Of a stretch of DNA of 64,000 nucleotides, positions 35,321 through 44,889 are shown in pieces. The first letter of the stretch is position 1. Every line of letters starts with the position of its first letter. The stretch is from assembly GCF_020667895.1 (NCBI RefSeq), contig NZ_JAFMPS010000005.1:1-64000 (forward strand), in the 5' to 3' direction. The notes under the pieces are model-generated. The model was not told where the DNA came from. It saw only the letters and a list, made by a program, of their open reading frames with translations, and did no database searches. The translations under genes and the position numbers were made by a program. The DNA comes from Alcanivorax sp. 1008. GTDB taxonomy: Bacteria > Pseudomonadota > Gammaproteobacteria > Pseudomonadales > Alcanivoracaceae.

Positions 35321-36595
35321 ATGGCCAGAATCAACCCTTGGGTTATACACAGAGCGATTGAGAGCCTTGTGCCGGATGTCGACTTTAGGCAGGCCGCGCG
35401 AGATGCTGGTGCGAGGGTGGCAGAGGATCTCCGGGTTGCTAAACACAACAAATTGGTTGACCAGCGAAACAAGCTGGCCAACAAGGCGTGGGATCTCGCC
35501 GTTGAAGCCCAGGAAGAGGCGAACCGCGGTCATGCGTTGCAACGAGAGGCGACAAAGATATTGTCCGCCACGAAAGCGGGCTTGTCTCGCGTTGCGCCCT
35601 TAATCGAGTCAAGAAAAAATGAGGCGCTTGATCTCTACGCTACAGCAGATATGGATGCCGGATCCGAAGGTACAACGCGAAAATCGAAGCGTGGCGGTCA
35701 TCTGGCATTCGACTCCCTGTTCCATGTAATTCGAAGAACGTTGCCGAGAGGCCTCCCGCAGTTTGATGGTATTGAGCTAGTCGGCTATGACAATAGTTAC
35801 TTAGGCTGGAGCCGGGCATCAATTTTGTGGATGTGGGCTATGGCCCCTTCCATTCATAGGGCGACGCTGCATCCAGTGATGGCGGCAAGAATGGCCCCGG
35901 TTATGGCAGCGCTCCTGGATATGGAGAGGGAGAGCGGGAATTACAGGAAAGAAATTGCCTATATGTCTTCGGCAATGACCCACTACGCAATCGGCCCTGC
36001 ATCAAAGCATCGCGAGGATTGGAATGTGGCCAGATGTTTCTTTGAGATGGCAAAGAATGCTCAATATGAAACAGACGAATCTGTTATTCCATCAGGCTGG
36101 GTGCAGCCTGGTTTGGTCAACGAGGATCCGCTGATCTATTTGACGGCAATGATAAATACCACTGCCGACGCAGAACCACTTTTCTTCGAAAAAGAAACGG
36201 CTATAAATGCCCGCAAAGCGCTTAGTGTTGCCGGGGAGCGCGCGCATGGCAAGTGTGCCATGACAAGTGTTTATGAAGTGAAGGTGGACGAGCTAAAGCA
36301 GTATGAAAATGGTGTCAGCGTGTGGCAGATTGGCAATATACGCAACTCGGGAGCCATCGCCAGGCTGCCGTTATTATATCGCGACCAGGATCCATTGCCG
36401 GCAGAGCACGTGCCTCTGAGGAGGTCAATTGTAGGAGGCATGCATGGCGAGGTAATGATGCTTGCCGGGCGCTGGCCGGACGGATCAAGGGATGCCAATG
36501 ACAAATCTCAGAAGACGGTCTATGAGATGTGGCTAAAGGAAAATGACGTATCCGAGGAGCTAAAGGCTGATAGTTTGCTGCTTAAACAAACGTAG
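35321..36595 (+). CDS. Unknown 424-aa protein
   Basis: A soluble protein with a long N-terminal helix or coiled coil to about residue 100, rich in K, A and E, followed by a mixed domain (FDGIELVGYDNSYLGWSRASILWMWAM). No known family was recognised. The start at 35321 follows AAGGAAA with good spacing. It overlaps the tail of the convergent 650-aa gene by 14 bases. Position next to the dotM operon suggests a transfer accessory, but the sequence does not show it. Confidence 0.7.
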   Translation: MARINPWVIHRAIESLVPDVDFRQAARDAGARVAEDLRVAKHNKLVDQRNKLANKAWDLAVEAQEEANRGHALQREATKILSATKAGLSRVAPLIESRKNEALDLYATADMDAGSEGTTRKSKRGGHLAFDSLFHVIRRTLPRGLPQFDGIELVGYDNSYLGWSRASILWMWAMAPSIHRATLHPVMAARMAPVMAALLDMERESGNYRKEIAYMSSAMTHYAIGPASKHREDWNVARCFFEMAKNAQYETDESVIPSGWVQPGLVNEDPLIYLTAMINTTADAEPLFFEKETAINARKALSVAGERAHGKCAMTSVYEVKVDELKQYENGVSVWQIGNIRNSGAIARLPLLYRDQDPLPAEHVPLRRSIVGGMHGEVMMLAGRWPDGSRDANDKSQKTVYEMWLKENDVSEELKADSLLLKQT

Positions 36596-38534
36596 GCTCA
36601 GACCTGTTCTCATTCAGAAGATTAATAAGAGCTTTAGCAATCAGTTTTGTAGTGCTTGAATTATGAAGAATGCGCATCTTTGAAAGCCGAGCTTCATGGT
36701 CAATCCCCGCTGACTCCGCCACACCCATCAAACTTTCAAGAGTCACCTCTAGTCCATCGTCTATTATCGAACTCACGCTCCTCGCGATACGCAACAGGAA
36801 TCGATCATCAGCGTTCATGACATTTAACAAGTTCTCGAGTCCATCCGCCCGTGTTTTGAAAGGGCGTTCAAGCGAATTCGTCCCGGCAATCTTGGCACGA
36901 TAGAGCCCTTGAAAATTAGGGGCGTACCGATTGGGGTGAGTTGGGTTAGGAATGAGAGTGATGCAAATATCTGAAAGGTCAGGGTCCAAACCGCAAATAT
37001 CGGAGTAGAAATAGTGGCGTACAATAGATTCTAGTAGCTTATTGTTGGAGCTGTGCGCTAGAGCGCCAGCCAGGCCGGAATCAAATTGGGTTTCGCCAAG
37101 GTCTTCAAGCATCTCGATCCAGGCGGGGATGGATACGGGAATCTCGAATGCCGGCGCTCCAGATGCCGCTGGGATGCCAACCCGTTCAACTAATGTCACT
37201 AGAGAGGGGCTACCGGCAACATCGAGAACTTTTGCAAAGCACTGTTGATCAGTTTGCAGTATCAACGAGGCGATTTGGTGGCCTGCGTAAATCTGCCAGG
37301 TCTCTAAGACGGCGGCTTGGTTGGAGGGCTCGAGCGGTGAAACCCGCGCGCAAAACTCACCAGATGAGTCTGGGATGAGCTCGCCAGAATCTGTGATCGT
37401 CGCAATAAACGTTGTCTCAGGTGCGTAGTCATCGTTGGCAACGACCTTCAGGGGGCGATCTGATAAATTGCGGAAAACGTATGGTGCGCGGTGTTTTTGT
37501 CTACTTGCTTCTGACGAACGGCGTAGTCCCCCTGTAAAAACCATTTTCTCCAAAGAGCGCTCAGCAGGATCGGCGAGCATATTAACTATAATAGGAGGCA
37601 GCTCGTCGAAGTAGGCGCCTCTGCGCGGCCCTAACCCTGAAGGGAAACGTGGAGAAAGCGCCATTGAGTACAATGGGCCGGCCCGATATAGCGTGCCAAG
37701 AGGCATATCAAAGAAGTGGAGGTCTACTTTTTCATCATAATGAAGAAGGCCACTCTGAATGGCGTCAGGGTGGGACTGCGCAATGCGATCGAGCTTCCCA
37801 AGGGCTGCCCCGCCTATAGCTCGGCATTTGCTGGATGCAAGCCCTAGCATCTCATGCGGAGTGCTGTCTGGCCCGTGACTAACGGTAGCGGAAAAAATAA
37901 ACGCCGCGTCAGATAGTTTGTGTGCCGGTGCGCTATCACGGCCATCTTTTCGCCAGGGGCTAGAGTGAGCCAAGCATAGAGCGGCTGGAGATAGCAGGCG
38001 TGTTTCAAAACTCCCGAGATCGTCACGAGATGGCAAAGTCATGGCGTGATCCCACATCCAGCCAGAGCCTCGGTTAAGCAAGAACTGAACCCCACCGACA
38101 TCTCTTATGTGGCTATCCTTTGATCCGCCTGGGGAGTGGGCAACGATAATGGAAAATTGCTGTTCCTCTGGTTCACTAAAGAAAAAGTTCTGAGGAAAGT
38201 TAGGGTGCCAAAGTAGAAAGGCGGACTTTCCGCAAAATACTGAAGTAGGCCAGAGGTAGCGCACAATTCGGGCCGCATGAGAGGCGACTGCAGATTTAAC
38301 GGCGCCGGGTGACATCGAGGCGTCCACGTAGATGCCTGGAGCAATACTCCGAAGAAGCGCTGGGAATGTCTTTCCGTGGCGAGAAAAAGGTTGTGAGAGC
38401 CTGTGTAGAATGTATTTAGAGGGGAGAGATGTTTCCTCCGAAGAAAAACCCGGGGTTCGACTGGGCAAAAAATAAAGCCCATCAAGGCAAGGAATGCCGG
38501 CAAGCGATCTACCTGGTTCAATGCTGCCTATCAT
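36582..38534 (-). CDS. Unknown 650-aa protein, last gene of the dotM operon
   Basis: A large soluble protein without signal peptide, membrane helix or Walker motif. It therefore cannot be the DotL/TrbC ATPase that follows trbA and trbB in R64. The N-terminal half contains aromatic-rich segments (SAFLLWHPNFPQNFFF) and the C-terminal 120 residues are helical. It starts 14 bases after dotM. Codon use looks less GC-rich than in neighbours in places, a possible sign of separate origin. No function is proposed. Confidence 0.7.
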   Translation of the reverse strand: MIGSIEPGRSLAGIPCLDGLYFLPSRTPGFSSEETSLPSKYILHRLSQPFSRHGKTFPALLRSIAPGIYVDASMSPGAVKSAVASHAARIVRYLWPTSVFCGKSAFLLWHPNFPQNFFFSEPEEQQFSIIVAHSPGGSKDSHIRDVGGVQFLLNRGSGWMWDHAMTLPSRDDLGSFETRLLSPAALCLAHSSPWRKDGRDSAPAHKLSDAAFIFSATVSHGPDSTPHEMLGLASSKCRAIGGAALGKLDRIAQSHPDAIQSGLLHYDEKVDLHFFDMPLGTLYRAGPLYSMALSPRFPSGLGPRRGAYFDELPPIIVNMLADPAERSLEKMVFTGGLRRSSEASRQKHRAPYVFRNLSDRPLKVVANDDYAPETTFIATITDSGELIPDSSGEFCARVSPLEPSNQAAVLETWQIYAGHQIASLILQTDQQCFAKVLDVAGSPSLVTLVERVGIPAASGAPAFEIPVSIPAWIEMLEDLGETQFDSGLAGALAHSSNNKLLESIVRHYFYSDICGLDPDLSDICITLIPNPTHPNRYAPNFQGLYRAKIAGTNSLERPFKTRADGLENLLNVMNADDRFLLRIARSVSSIIDDGLEVTLESLMGVAESAGIDHEARLSKMRILHNSSTTKLIAKALINLLNENRSEPTFV

Positions 38535-38548
38535 TGCTCACACTCTGA

Positions 38549-39718
38549 TTATTGGGTAATAAGAAAAGCGGATCCATCAGCTACTGCTGACTCTCGAACA
38601 AGGCCCGATGCGGTGCAGTAATTCATTACACCGTTGAATGCCGGCTCAATACAGGGAATCGGAATGGCATGGCCTACGCCTTTTTCCCACTCATAATGAG
38701 AGCGTATCGCTGCGGTTTCGATGCTCGGTCTTTGGATGCCGCAGTCGCTAATGATATACCAGAGAGTGCGATTAAGGGGTTTGACCCAAAGAAAGATGTT
38801 GGGAGGAAGATTGCCATTATGCTTAGCCCTTAGAAACAAGGCATGGGTAAAGGTTGTCGAGAAGCCGTGCTTACTCAAAATGCTCGAAACCCGGCGGTCG
38901 GATGAGTGCTTATGCAGGACATCGTTTGCCATCTTGTCTGCAGCGGCGAGATCTCCCTGCTTTCCAAAAGCAAGGCCGAACGCTTTGATTAGTGATTCAG
39001 CGGTATCAAAATCGAGGCATGCCTGAGCCATCAGCACTGCCAAGACTCGCCGATAGTTAATATCCAGTGCTGAGAAGTTAGAAATGGGCCCGCCAAGCTG
39101 AGAGGTCAACGCTTCTCGGAGCCTTTCCGCATCTACTACGCCATCCCGAGGTTGCCAGCCAGGCACTTCATCATTATTCGGTGTAAATCCTGCATAAATC
39201 TTATTCTCGATAAGCCAGTGATCAGGCCTGGTCCGCCAGGCATATTTTCCCTTGGTGACGACGGAGTCCTTTTCTGGATGGATATGCGTGAACATTGCAA
39301 CCTGGGGGTAGTAAGGTGCCTCCTGCTTTATTAGGGATTCAATATCATGTTTTCGAGAGGGGGCTAGGTTGGTTAGATTCCGCCAGGTGATGTAACCGCC
39401 AAGGCTGGCGATCAGCAAAAAGAGAAACCATCGGTCAATCTGCCAAAGGCGATTCTCAATCCTCGAAACAAGTTCGAATGGAATCGCCTTGGCGGGGGTG
39501 CTTTCCAGGTAGCTGCGAATTGCCTGAACATCTGCGCTTGCCTGGGCCGGCAGGGGCAATACATCAAGCACTATCACCTCTGCGTGCCGGATTGCCTTCC
39601 ATGGGCCAATGACAACCTCAGGCTTGAACTTGATCAGGGCAAAGAACCCGAGAATGAAAATGATGCCACCAATCAATACATAGATTGGATCTGAGGCTGG
39701 CCCTTTTTTGTCACTCAT
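38549..39718 (-). CDS. dotM: DotM/IcmP-family coupling-complex protein (TrbA)
   Basis: The 389-aa inner-membrane protein has helices at about 11-29 and 94-112, a cytoplasmic domain with EAPYYPQVAMFTHIHPEKD near residue 130, and a helical C-terminal domain. This is the DotM/TrbA plan. In Legionella DotM binds DotL and recognises effector signals; in IncI plasmids TrbA is required for transfer. The gene overlaps its upstream neighbour by eight bases. Confidence 0.87.
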   Translation of the reverse strand: MSDKKGPASDPIYVLIGGIIFILGFFALIKFKPEVVIGPWKAIRHAEVIVLDVLPLPAQASADVQAIRSYLESTPAKAIPFELVSRIENRLWQIDRWFLFLLIASLGGYITWRNLTNLAPSRKHDIESLIKQEAPYYPQVAMFTHIHPEKDSVVTKGKYAWRTRPDHWLIENKIYAGFTPNNDEVPGWQPRDGVVDAERLREALTSQLGGPISNFSALDINYRRVLAVLMAQACLDFDTAESLIKAFGLAFGKQGDLAAADKMANDVLHKHSSDRRVSSILSKHGFSTTFTHALFLRAKHNGNLPPNIFLWVKPLNRTLWYIISDCGIQRPSIETAAIRSHYEWEKGVGHAIPIPCIEPAFNGVMNYCTASGLVRESAVADGSAFLITQ

Positions 39719-40346
39719 GCGGTGTATCCTCTGCCATGGAAGGCATGCCTGTCGTCGATGAGACCGTCTTGCTGTGGGTTAAAGAGCGAGCACCTAAGAT
39801 GCTCCGTTCGATGTCCTTGGCGGAAACGTACCATGGTATCCATAGGGCCCATGAGGCAACAAAGGATCGCACCCCGCCAAGCCTGGCATGCTCAATTTGC
39901 CAGGATCTGAATGCGAGCCCCCAAGCGCGCACAAATGCCCCGGTGCTGCTTAGCATAAAAACGATAGCGAATACTGGCAGCCCCATGACAGTCCCGAACC
40001 CGGAGATAAAGGCGTAGCCAGTAATCGCCAGAAAGCCCAGCGACATCAAATACAGCACAAGAGATGCTGTGGTGATGTGCGCATGGATCTTTTTAAGTCG
40101 GTCGGCGGTGATGCCCTGGCTGTCTATGGTGTCAAGGAATGCACGGTGAAGCGCTACGGTGTCTGTCTCCGGTATCGCCGGACCCTGATCAGGTGTAGAT
40201 CCCTTCGCTTGCCGAAGCATTTCCTCGGTTTGCCGCATTGGCCCTTTGTTGTAAGCAATGCCTGAGGTGTACGCGCGGCGCAGTGCAGTCCCTACATAGA
40301 AGAAGGGGTTTGCAAACCGCCACGCACTTCTGGACTCGCGAGCCAT
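39711..40346 (-). CDS. Inner-membrane protein, possibly TraX/IcmV-like
   Basis: The 211-aa protein has an amphipathic N terminus (FANPFFYVGTALRRAY) and two adjacent membrane helices at about 92-112 and 118-138. A basic region follows (FRSWQIEHARLGGVRSF), then a tryptophan-rich segment. This two-helix plan resembles IncI TraX and Legionella IcmV, but identity is low and the name is tentative. It is translationally coupled to dotM and to the upstream gene (one-base overlap). Confidence 0.6.
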   Translation of the reverse strand: MARESRSAWRFANPFFYVGTALRRAYTSGIAYNKGPMRQTEEMLRQAKGSTPDQGPAIPETDTVALHRAFLDTIDSQGITADRLKKIHAHITTASLVLYLMSLGFLAITGYAFISGFGTVMGLPVFAIVFMLSSTGAFVRAWGLAFRSWQIEHARLGGVRSFVASWALWIPWYVSAKDIERSILGARSLTHSKTVSSTTGMPSMAEDTPHE

Positions 40347-41536
40347 CAGGGCTTGAACCGGTTAAGCATAGAAGAAATGATCTCATTGATTCTGGTGATG
40401 AGGTCGTCCAGCGCCTCCTTCATCAATTTCGTTTGTTTCGCCATTGGTGCTACCAACGGGCTCATCGGCTCCTTGTCATCGCTAAGAAACCTGGTGGAGA
40501 GCACTGCGTCGGCCTTGCCCATAGAGTCACCAATTGCCTCGATGTCCTCTCTGAGTGATGGATGGCGCTCGATGAGATCGGAAACAGCGTCCGCATTGGC
40601 CAGGAGGGGTTGCAGAGCAAGCAACGCCGTCTGCGCCTTTGTGCAAGCAGTAGAGGTCTCCCGCCGCATTCTTGATATGTTCTCATGGTTCTCAGCAGAA
40701 TTTACCGTGTCTGGTTTTATCGGCCGGCCTTGCGCCCCCTCGCCTGCATCCTGGAAGTGCTGATAGTGGTCAGCAAGCTGAGTAACGGCGGCCCGGTAAT
40801 CCCGAGCATGTTTCGATGCTTCCCGTATCTTGGCGTCAGCCGCTTTCAGCGGGTCAGGGGATTGCCGTGGTCTGGCATTGTTAAGCGCGCTGGCGGCAGC
40901 TTTGACCTTTTCGGCAGCGCCAGAGGCCAGCTGGCCAAGCCCCAGAGAGATCCCGCCGGCGCCCTGTGGCTCGCGGCGTTTCTCTGCAACGTCCTTAGCG
41001 TCGTGTTTCACAGCGCCAGCCTGTTGATCGGCCAGCTGCCGCCCTCTGGCTGCCATGGCTGGAGAGGATGATGAGTCATCCATCTCGATGTCACTGGATG
41101 GCTGAGGCGAGCCCTCGGGCTGTGCTTCTGTTTGTGGGGCGACCAGAGAGCTTGCATGATCAAATGTCGCAGGTTCGGCAGGCGGCTGGGGGCTTGCCAG
41201 CTCAGCCTCAGCGGATGCGCCATTTGCAATGTTTTTAAGGTCATCCAAGACCATAGGGAAGGTGTTAGGCTCGACCTTTGTATAAAGGTCCCCGGAATAG
41301 TCGCTTTCGGGTACTTCGGAATAAACAAGCGCTCTGTCCCCAGGCGCAATGCGCCAAATGCCAGATGGGATCTGGTGCATTTCGTCGTCGATCTCCCCGA
41401 TAATTACGCCATCTGGCACGTGCATAATCAGGTGAGGAGAGTCAGCATCATTCGGCATCATGATAGAAACTGTGTCGCCACCCAGCTGGGTCACTATGTC
41501 GTGAATTTGCTCTTGCTTTAGCATAACGGCAGTCAT
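40346..41536 (-). CDS. Unknown 396-aa protein with disordered middle
   Basis: There are three parts: an N-terminal beta-rich domain of about 95 residues, a low-complexity Pro/Ala/Ser/Glu linker from about 105 to 215, and a helical C-terminal domain with coiled-coil features. There is no signal peptide. A strong AGGAGG stands four bases before the first ATG, while a second ATG four codons later has looser spacing. It belongs to the dotM operon; its role is unknown. Confidence 0.7.
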   Translation of the reverse strand: MTAVMLKQEQIHDIVTQLGGDTVSIMMPNDADSPHLIMHVPDGVIIGEIDDEMHQIPSGIWRIAPGDRALVYSEVPESDYSGDLYTKVEPNTFPMVLDDLKNIANGASAEAELASPQPPAEPATFDHASSLVAPQTEAQPEGSPQPSSDIEMDDSSSSPAMAARGRQLADQQAGAVKHDAKDVAEKRREPQGAGGISLGLGQLASGAAEKVKAAASALNNARPRQSPDPLKAADAKIREASKHARDYRAAVTQLADHYQHFQDAGEGAQGRPIKPDTVNSAENHENISRMRRETSTACTKAQTALLALQPLLANADAVSDLIERHPSLREDIEAIGDSMGKADAVLSTRFLSDDKEPMSPLVAPMAKQTKLMKEALDDLITRINEIISSMLNRFKP

Positions 41537-41552
41537 AGATCCTCCTAAGACC

Positions 41553-42932
41553 TTATCTGTTAATTTGTACGGGCTTAACTTCGCTGGCCGTTGCGGCCCA
41601 TGCGCCTTTCAGTTTTCCAGCATTACTATTTAATTGCTCCGTGAGGGATACGGCTGACAGCATCAGCAGCTCATCATTCTGTTTAACCTGCTCTACAAGA
41701 AGATGGTTCTGGAAGGCGAGCATGACAAGCTGCTCTCTCAGAAGTGCTTCCGGCGACATAAGGCTTTCTCTGACTGTCCGCTTCCACTCGGGGTTGGCGT
41801 ACCTGCGCTCAGCCTCAAAGCGAAGCACATCCATCTCGGAAAGGCCCTCGCCCGCGCTATTGCGCTGCAGCCAATCCTTTATCCAGCCGGTAGGGTCTTT
41901 TTCCTCCTGCGCTGCGGCCTGGAGCATCCGTCCGAGCTCAACGCTACGCACCCGAGAGCTCATGACCCGGTTGATTACTGACTCGCTCACATTGGACTTG
42001 GCAACAAATTCGGCCTGCGCAGCCTCGTAGAGCTTTCCTTCAGGCGTGTCCGCTGCCTCTGCGGCTAGAGCCCGGGAGGCAAGGATGGTGCCTGTGCGAA
42101 GCCGGTTACGAAGCGCCATCGCTGCCTGCTCTTCGTCCTTGCTGTAGCCGCCATTTTTGATAAACGTTGCGGCATTGAGGTCCTCGTTGTTCTCGCCAAA
42201 CTTAGCTCGTCGCTGGTCTGTTTCTGCAATCAACTTTCTGACTGTCTCGCGATTTTCCATCAGCTCAGTCGCTGAACGGCCAGACATATCACGGGTCATT
42301 CTGTCGGTACGATCTTTTGAAGCCACCGCAGCGACGCCCCCTGCGTCATTGACGCAGCTTGCGGCATCCGGCCGCGCAGCAAGTACAACCTCACGATTAT
42401 GGATGTCCGTCATGGCTCCAGCGATCCTGTCCCCGGTCATGCCGATAGCAGTCGATGTGGTGCTGGCGCCTTGATTCATTGCAGCAAATAGATCGCCACC
42501 AAACGCTGACATGATCTTGGTGAGAATCGGTTTCAGCTGGCGGACGGCTCTCTTGATTATAGAGCTGGAGCTGAATGCATGCGCATCCTGTGGCATGAGC
42601 ATAAGAACAGCGGCAACACCTGCCACGGCTGATACAGGAACACCGTACCGCTTGCTTATCTCCTCCTTCTTCTCATCTGTAAGCTCCCCGGACTCATGGA
42701 TTTCCTCGGCGATCTTTTCGAACACCTCGTCTTCGGAAAGGCTTTCATTCACATCGGAGTGCTCGCTGCTGCTCGCGTGCGCAGTATCGTCATCTTCTTC
42801 CTGGCACTGGCTCTTGATCGCCGGGTCAGAGGGAAGTGCAGCGCGCGTTTCCTCTGCGCCCTCCGCTGCTTCGGAGTCGCGGCCAAAAATGCGGGCGAAG
42901 AATGATCTGCGAGAGATATCGTCGTTGCTCAT
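41553..42932 (-). CDS. Secreted or membrane-anchored protein, paralogue of the next gene
   Basis: The 459-aa protein starts with a twin-arginine-like SRRSFFARIFGR. A helix with a signal-peptidase-like end (VPVSAVAGVAAVLMLMPQDAHA) lies unusually far in, near 100-121. The rest is helical. It aligns with the 380-aa product of the adjacent gene along the mature part: FIKNGGYSKDEEQAAMALRNRL versus FVKGSGYTDEEAKAAAAFL, and LKGAWAATASEVKP versus LQRSWQASDSKVNP at the ends. The pair probably arose by tandem duplication. It overlaps the upstream gene by four bases. Confidence 0.75.
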   Translation of the reverse strand: MSNDDISRRSFFARIFGRDSEAAEGAEETRAALPSDPAIKSQCQEEDDDTAHASSSEHSDVNESLSEDEVFEKIAEEIHESGELTDEKKEEISKRYGVPVSAVAGVAAVLMLMPQDAHAFSSSSIIKRAVRQLKPILTKIMSAFGGDLFAAMNQGASTTSTAIGMTGDRIAGAMTDIHNREVVLAARPDAASCVNDAGGVAAVASKDRTDRMTRDMSGRSATELMENRETVRKLIAETDQRRAKFGENNEDLNAATFIKNGGYSKDEEQAAMALRNRLRTGTILASRALAAEAADTPEGKLYEAAQAEFVAKSNVSESVINRVMSSRVRSVELGRMLQAAAQEEKDPTGWIKDWLQRNSAGEGLSEMDVLRFEAERRYANPEWKRTVRESLMSPEALLREQLVMLAFQNHLLVEQVKQNDELLMLSAVSLTEQLNSNAGKLKGAWAATASEVKPVQINR

Positions 42933-44071
42933 TGTGGGTTCACCTTAGAGTCGCTTGCCTGCCATGATCGCTGGAGATCGCCGGCAGATGTGGCTAAATT
43001 CAGTTGATTTGAAACCGCACGAAGCAGGGATGCTCGTTCTCGCTGCTCGTGAAGATGAAATCTAAGATAGGTGTTAAAGGCGAGCGTCAGCGCGACTGAG
43101 CGGTTAAGGCTAGTGTCTGAGACGATCAGCCTACGGCGGTTGTTGCCGGCGGGGTGGTAGTGCCTGGCAGCCTCAAAATTCAGCAAGTCAATAAAGCTGG
43201 AGGTGCCGTCCGGATTCTGCTGTTTCCAGACCTCCGCCAGATCAGGCGCTTCTTCGCCGAACATTTCTGCAACTTGGCGGGTAGGGAGGCGTACTCTCCG
43301 GTTTCGGATATCATCAAGCACGGCGATTGCCATATTCGATGCGCTGGCGATGAATGCCCGCTGAGACTCCAGTGCTTTATCTCCCGCGGCTTCTTGTAGG
43401 GCATCATCATCTGATGTCCATGCGCTAAGGCTTGCTGTGGTCGAGGCAAGAAAAGCAGCAGCTGCCTTGGCCTCTTCGTCGGTATATCCGGACCCTTTGA
43501 CAAAATTGGCGGCCGATAGAGATTCGTCCCCGCCATCCTCAACCGCATTTAATATTGTCTCCGCCACCACCTTGGATCTGCTTTGGCGGCGAGAGTCCAG
43601 ACTGGCGCTTGCGGCTTGTTGGCCATTGTCGACAGCAGCTTTAGCCACGCGCTGACTCGCCGCGCCAACTATTGCTGGGTATGTGGTGTCTGCGCAAACG
43701 GGCTCGGCACTCATGGCTGCGTTAGAGATTCGTTGATTGTGCTCTGCCACCATTGTCTTGCCGATATGATCGCCCATGGCGCCCATGCTCATGTTCATCC
43801 TGTCGTTTTCTTCTTTCTTCGACTGTTTGATCATGTCGGTCATCATCTGCATGCCCATTTCCCAGGCGATCGGGAATCCGCCTGTAAAAAATGTGGTGAC
43901 GGCTTTGAGGATCTTTTTTAGCAGGCGTTTTCTCCAGCTGCTTAGCGCATACGCTGGCGTGGCAGCCACGAGAAAGAACGCCGCTATGCCGCCGCCGAGC
44001 AGGCGCCTGCGCTGGCGTCGATACCGTTCTTCGCTGGTGATGTTGTCCTGCTCTTTGCCAGGGTTCTTCAT
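42929..44071 (-). CDS. Exported protein, paralogue of the neighbouring 459-aa protein
   Basis: The 380-aa protein has an arginine-rich signal peptide (RRQRRRLLGGGIAAFFLVAATPAYA) that could use the Tat or Sec route. The mature part begins with an amphipathic basic helix (WRKRLLKKILKAVTTFF) and continues with methionine-rich helices. A conserved cysteine (PVCADTTYP) has a counterpart in the paralogue (ASCVNDAGG). A periplasmic channel or pilus-tip role, as for VirB5-like proteins, is conceivable but not shown. Confidence 0.75.
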   Translation of the reverse strand: MKNPGKEQDNITSEERYRRQRRRLLGGGIAAFFLVAATPAYALSSWRKRLLKKILKAVTTFFTGGFPIAWEMGMQMMTDMIKQSKKEENDRMNMSMGAMGDHIGKTMVAEHNQRISNAAMSAEPVCADTTYPAIVGAASQRVAKAAVDNGQQAASASLDSRRQSRSKVVAETILNAVEDGGDESLSAANFVKGSGYTDEEAKAAAAFLASTTASLSAWTSDDDALQEAAGDKALESQRAFIASASNMAIAVLDDIRNRRVRLPTRQVAEMFGEEAPDLAEVWKQQNPDGTSSFIDLLNFEAARHYHPAGNNRRRLIVSDTSLNRSVALTLAFNTYLRFHLHEQRERASLLRAVSNQLNLATSAGDLQRSWQASDSKVNPQ

Positions 44072-44889
44072 GGCATAGGACCAAGGCCAGGAGGGGAGAA
44101 GATGGCGGATTGCTCGGTGCTAGGGTCTTTAGCTATATCCAATGCACCATCGCACTCGGCTTTCCGTTGCGGAGACTGTGCGCTGTAAGCCGCAAGCATT
44201 GCCGTGGTTTGAACCACCTGAGAGACAACAATCGGAAGTAGTGCCTGACTTGTCGTGAACGCTTTCGTTAGCGCACTTTCGCAACTAACTTGCTCCCGGA
44301 TGAGGGATGCACAGTAGATCTTGCTCGACAGGCGAAGCATGCTATTTAGCCGTTCTTTGTCTGAGCAAGTTGCTGTTTGATTCCCTGCGGTCTGTCCCAA
44401 TGTCTCTGTGGCCGAGATTGCAAGATTCACAATGTGGCCACAGGCCTCCTCGAGTCCAGCCAGAGGGTCTCCGCGGCGCTGCAGGGTGAGGGCGACATCG
44501 GCCGTTGCCTCTGCCAGAGCATCTTCGGTCGCCAGCAAGTCTACGTCTTTAGTGTTGAGAGGGAGCTTCCGGCGGCTGGAAATGGCTGGGAGGCCTTCTG
44601 CTGCTACAACGGCAGCAATGCCAGCGGCCATTGCGCTTGTTGCCTGGCGAGGATCGGCGCCCGCCCGGGCCTGTAGCGCGGAGGATTTCACTAACGTTGA
44701 AAAAACAGCAGAGGCGATAGGGCCGGTGTGTGGGCCTGGGGCTGGCAAAGCGCTAGTTGCCGCTCCAACAATTTCGGTCATCGCATTCTTGATGCCGGCT
44801 GGGTCGGCAGCCATAGAGATCGCTACCTGGACGGCCGGGCTCAGCGCCTCTATTGAGGCAATCCAATTCTGCAGTGGCCTGGCAGCCAT
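44068..44889 (-). CDS. Unknown 273-aa helical protein
   Basis: An alanine-rich, mostly helical protein with four cysteines in the second half (EEACGHI, ATCSDKE, IYCASLI, VSCESAL), which would suit disulfides if exported. No clear N-terminal signal peptide was found. It is translationally coupled on both sides in the minus-strand transfer operon. Confidence 0.65.
   Translation of the reverse strand: MAARPLQNWIASIEALSPAVQVAISMAADPAGIKNAMTEIVGAATSALPAPGPHTGPIASAVFSTLVKSSALQARAGADPRQATSAMAAGIAAVVAAEGLPAISSRRKLPLNTKDVDLLATEDALAEATADVALTLQRRGDPLAGLEEACGHIVNLAISATETLGQTAGNQTATCSDKERLNSMLRLSSKIYCASLIREQVSCESALTKAFTTSQALLPIVVSQVVQTTAMLAAYSAQSPQRKAECDGALDIAKDPSTEQSAIFSPPGLGPMP

Noticed and set aside
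36582-38534. DotL/TrbC coupling ATPase, because it follows dotM as trbC lies near trbA in R64
   Set aside because: No Walker A or B motif and no N-terminal membrane helices; the sequence does not resemble TrbC or DotL.
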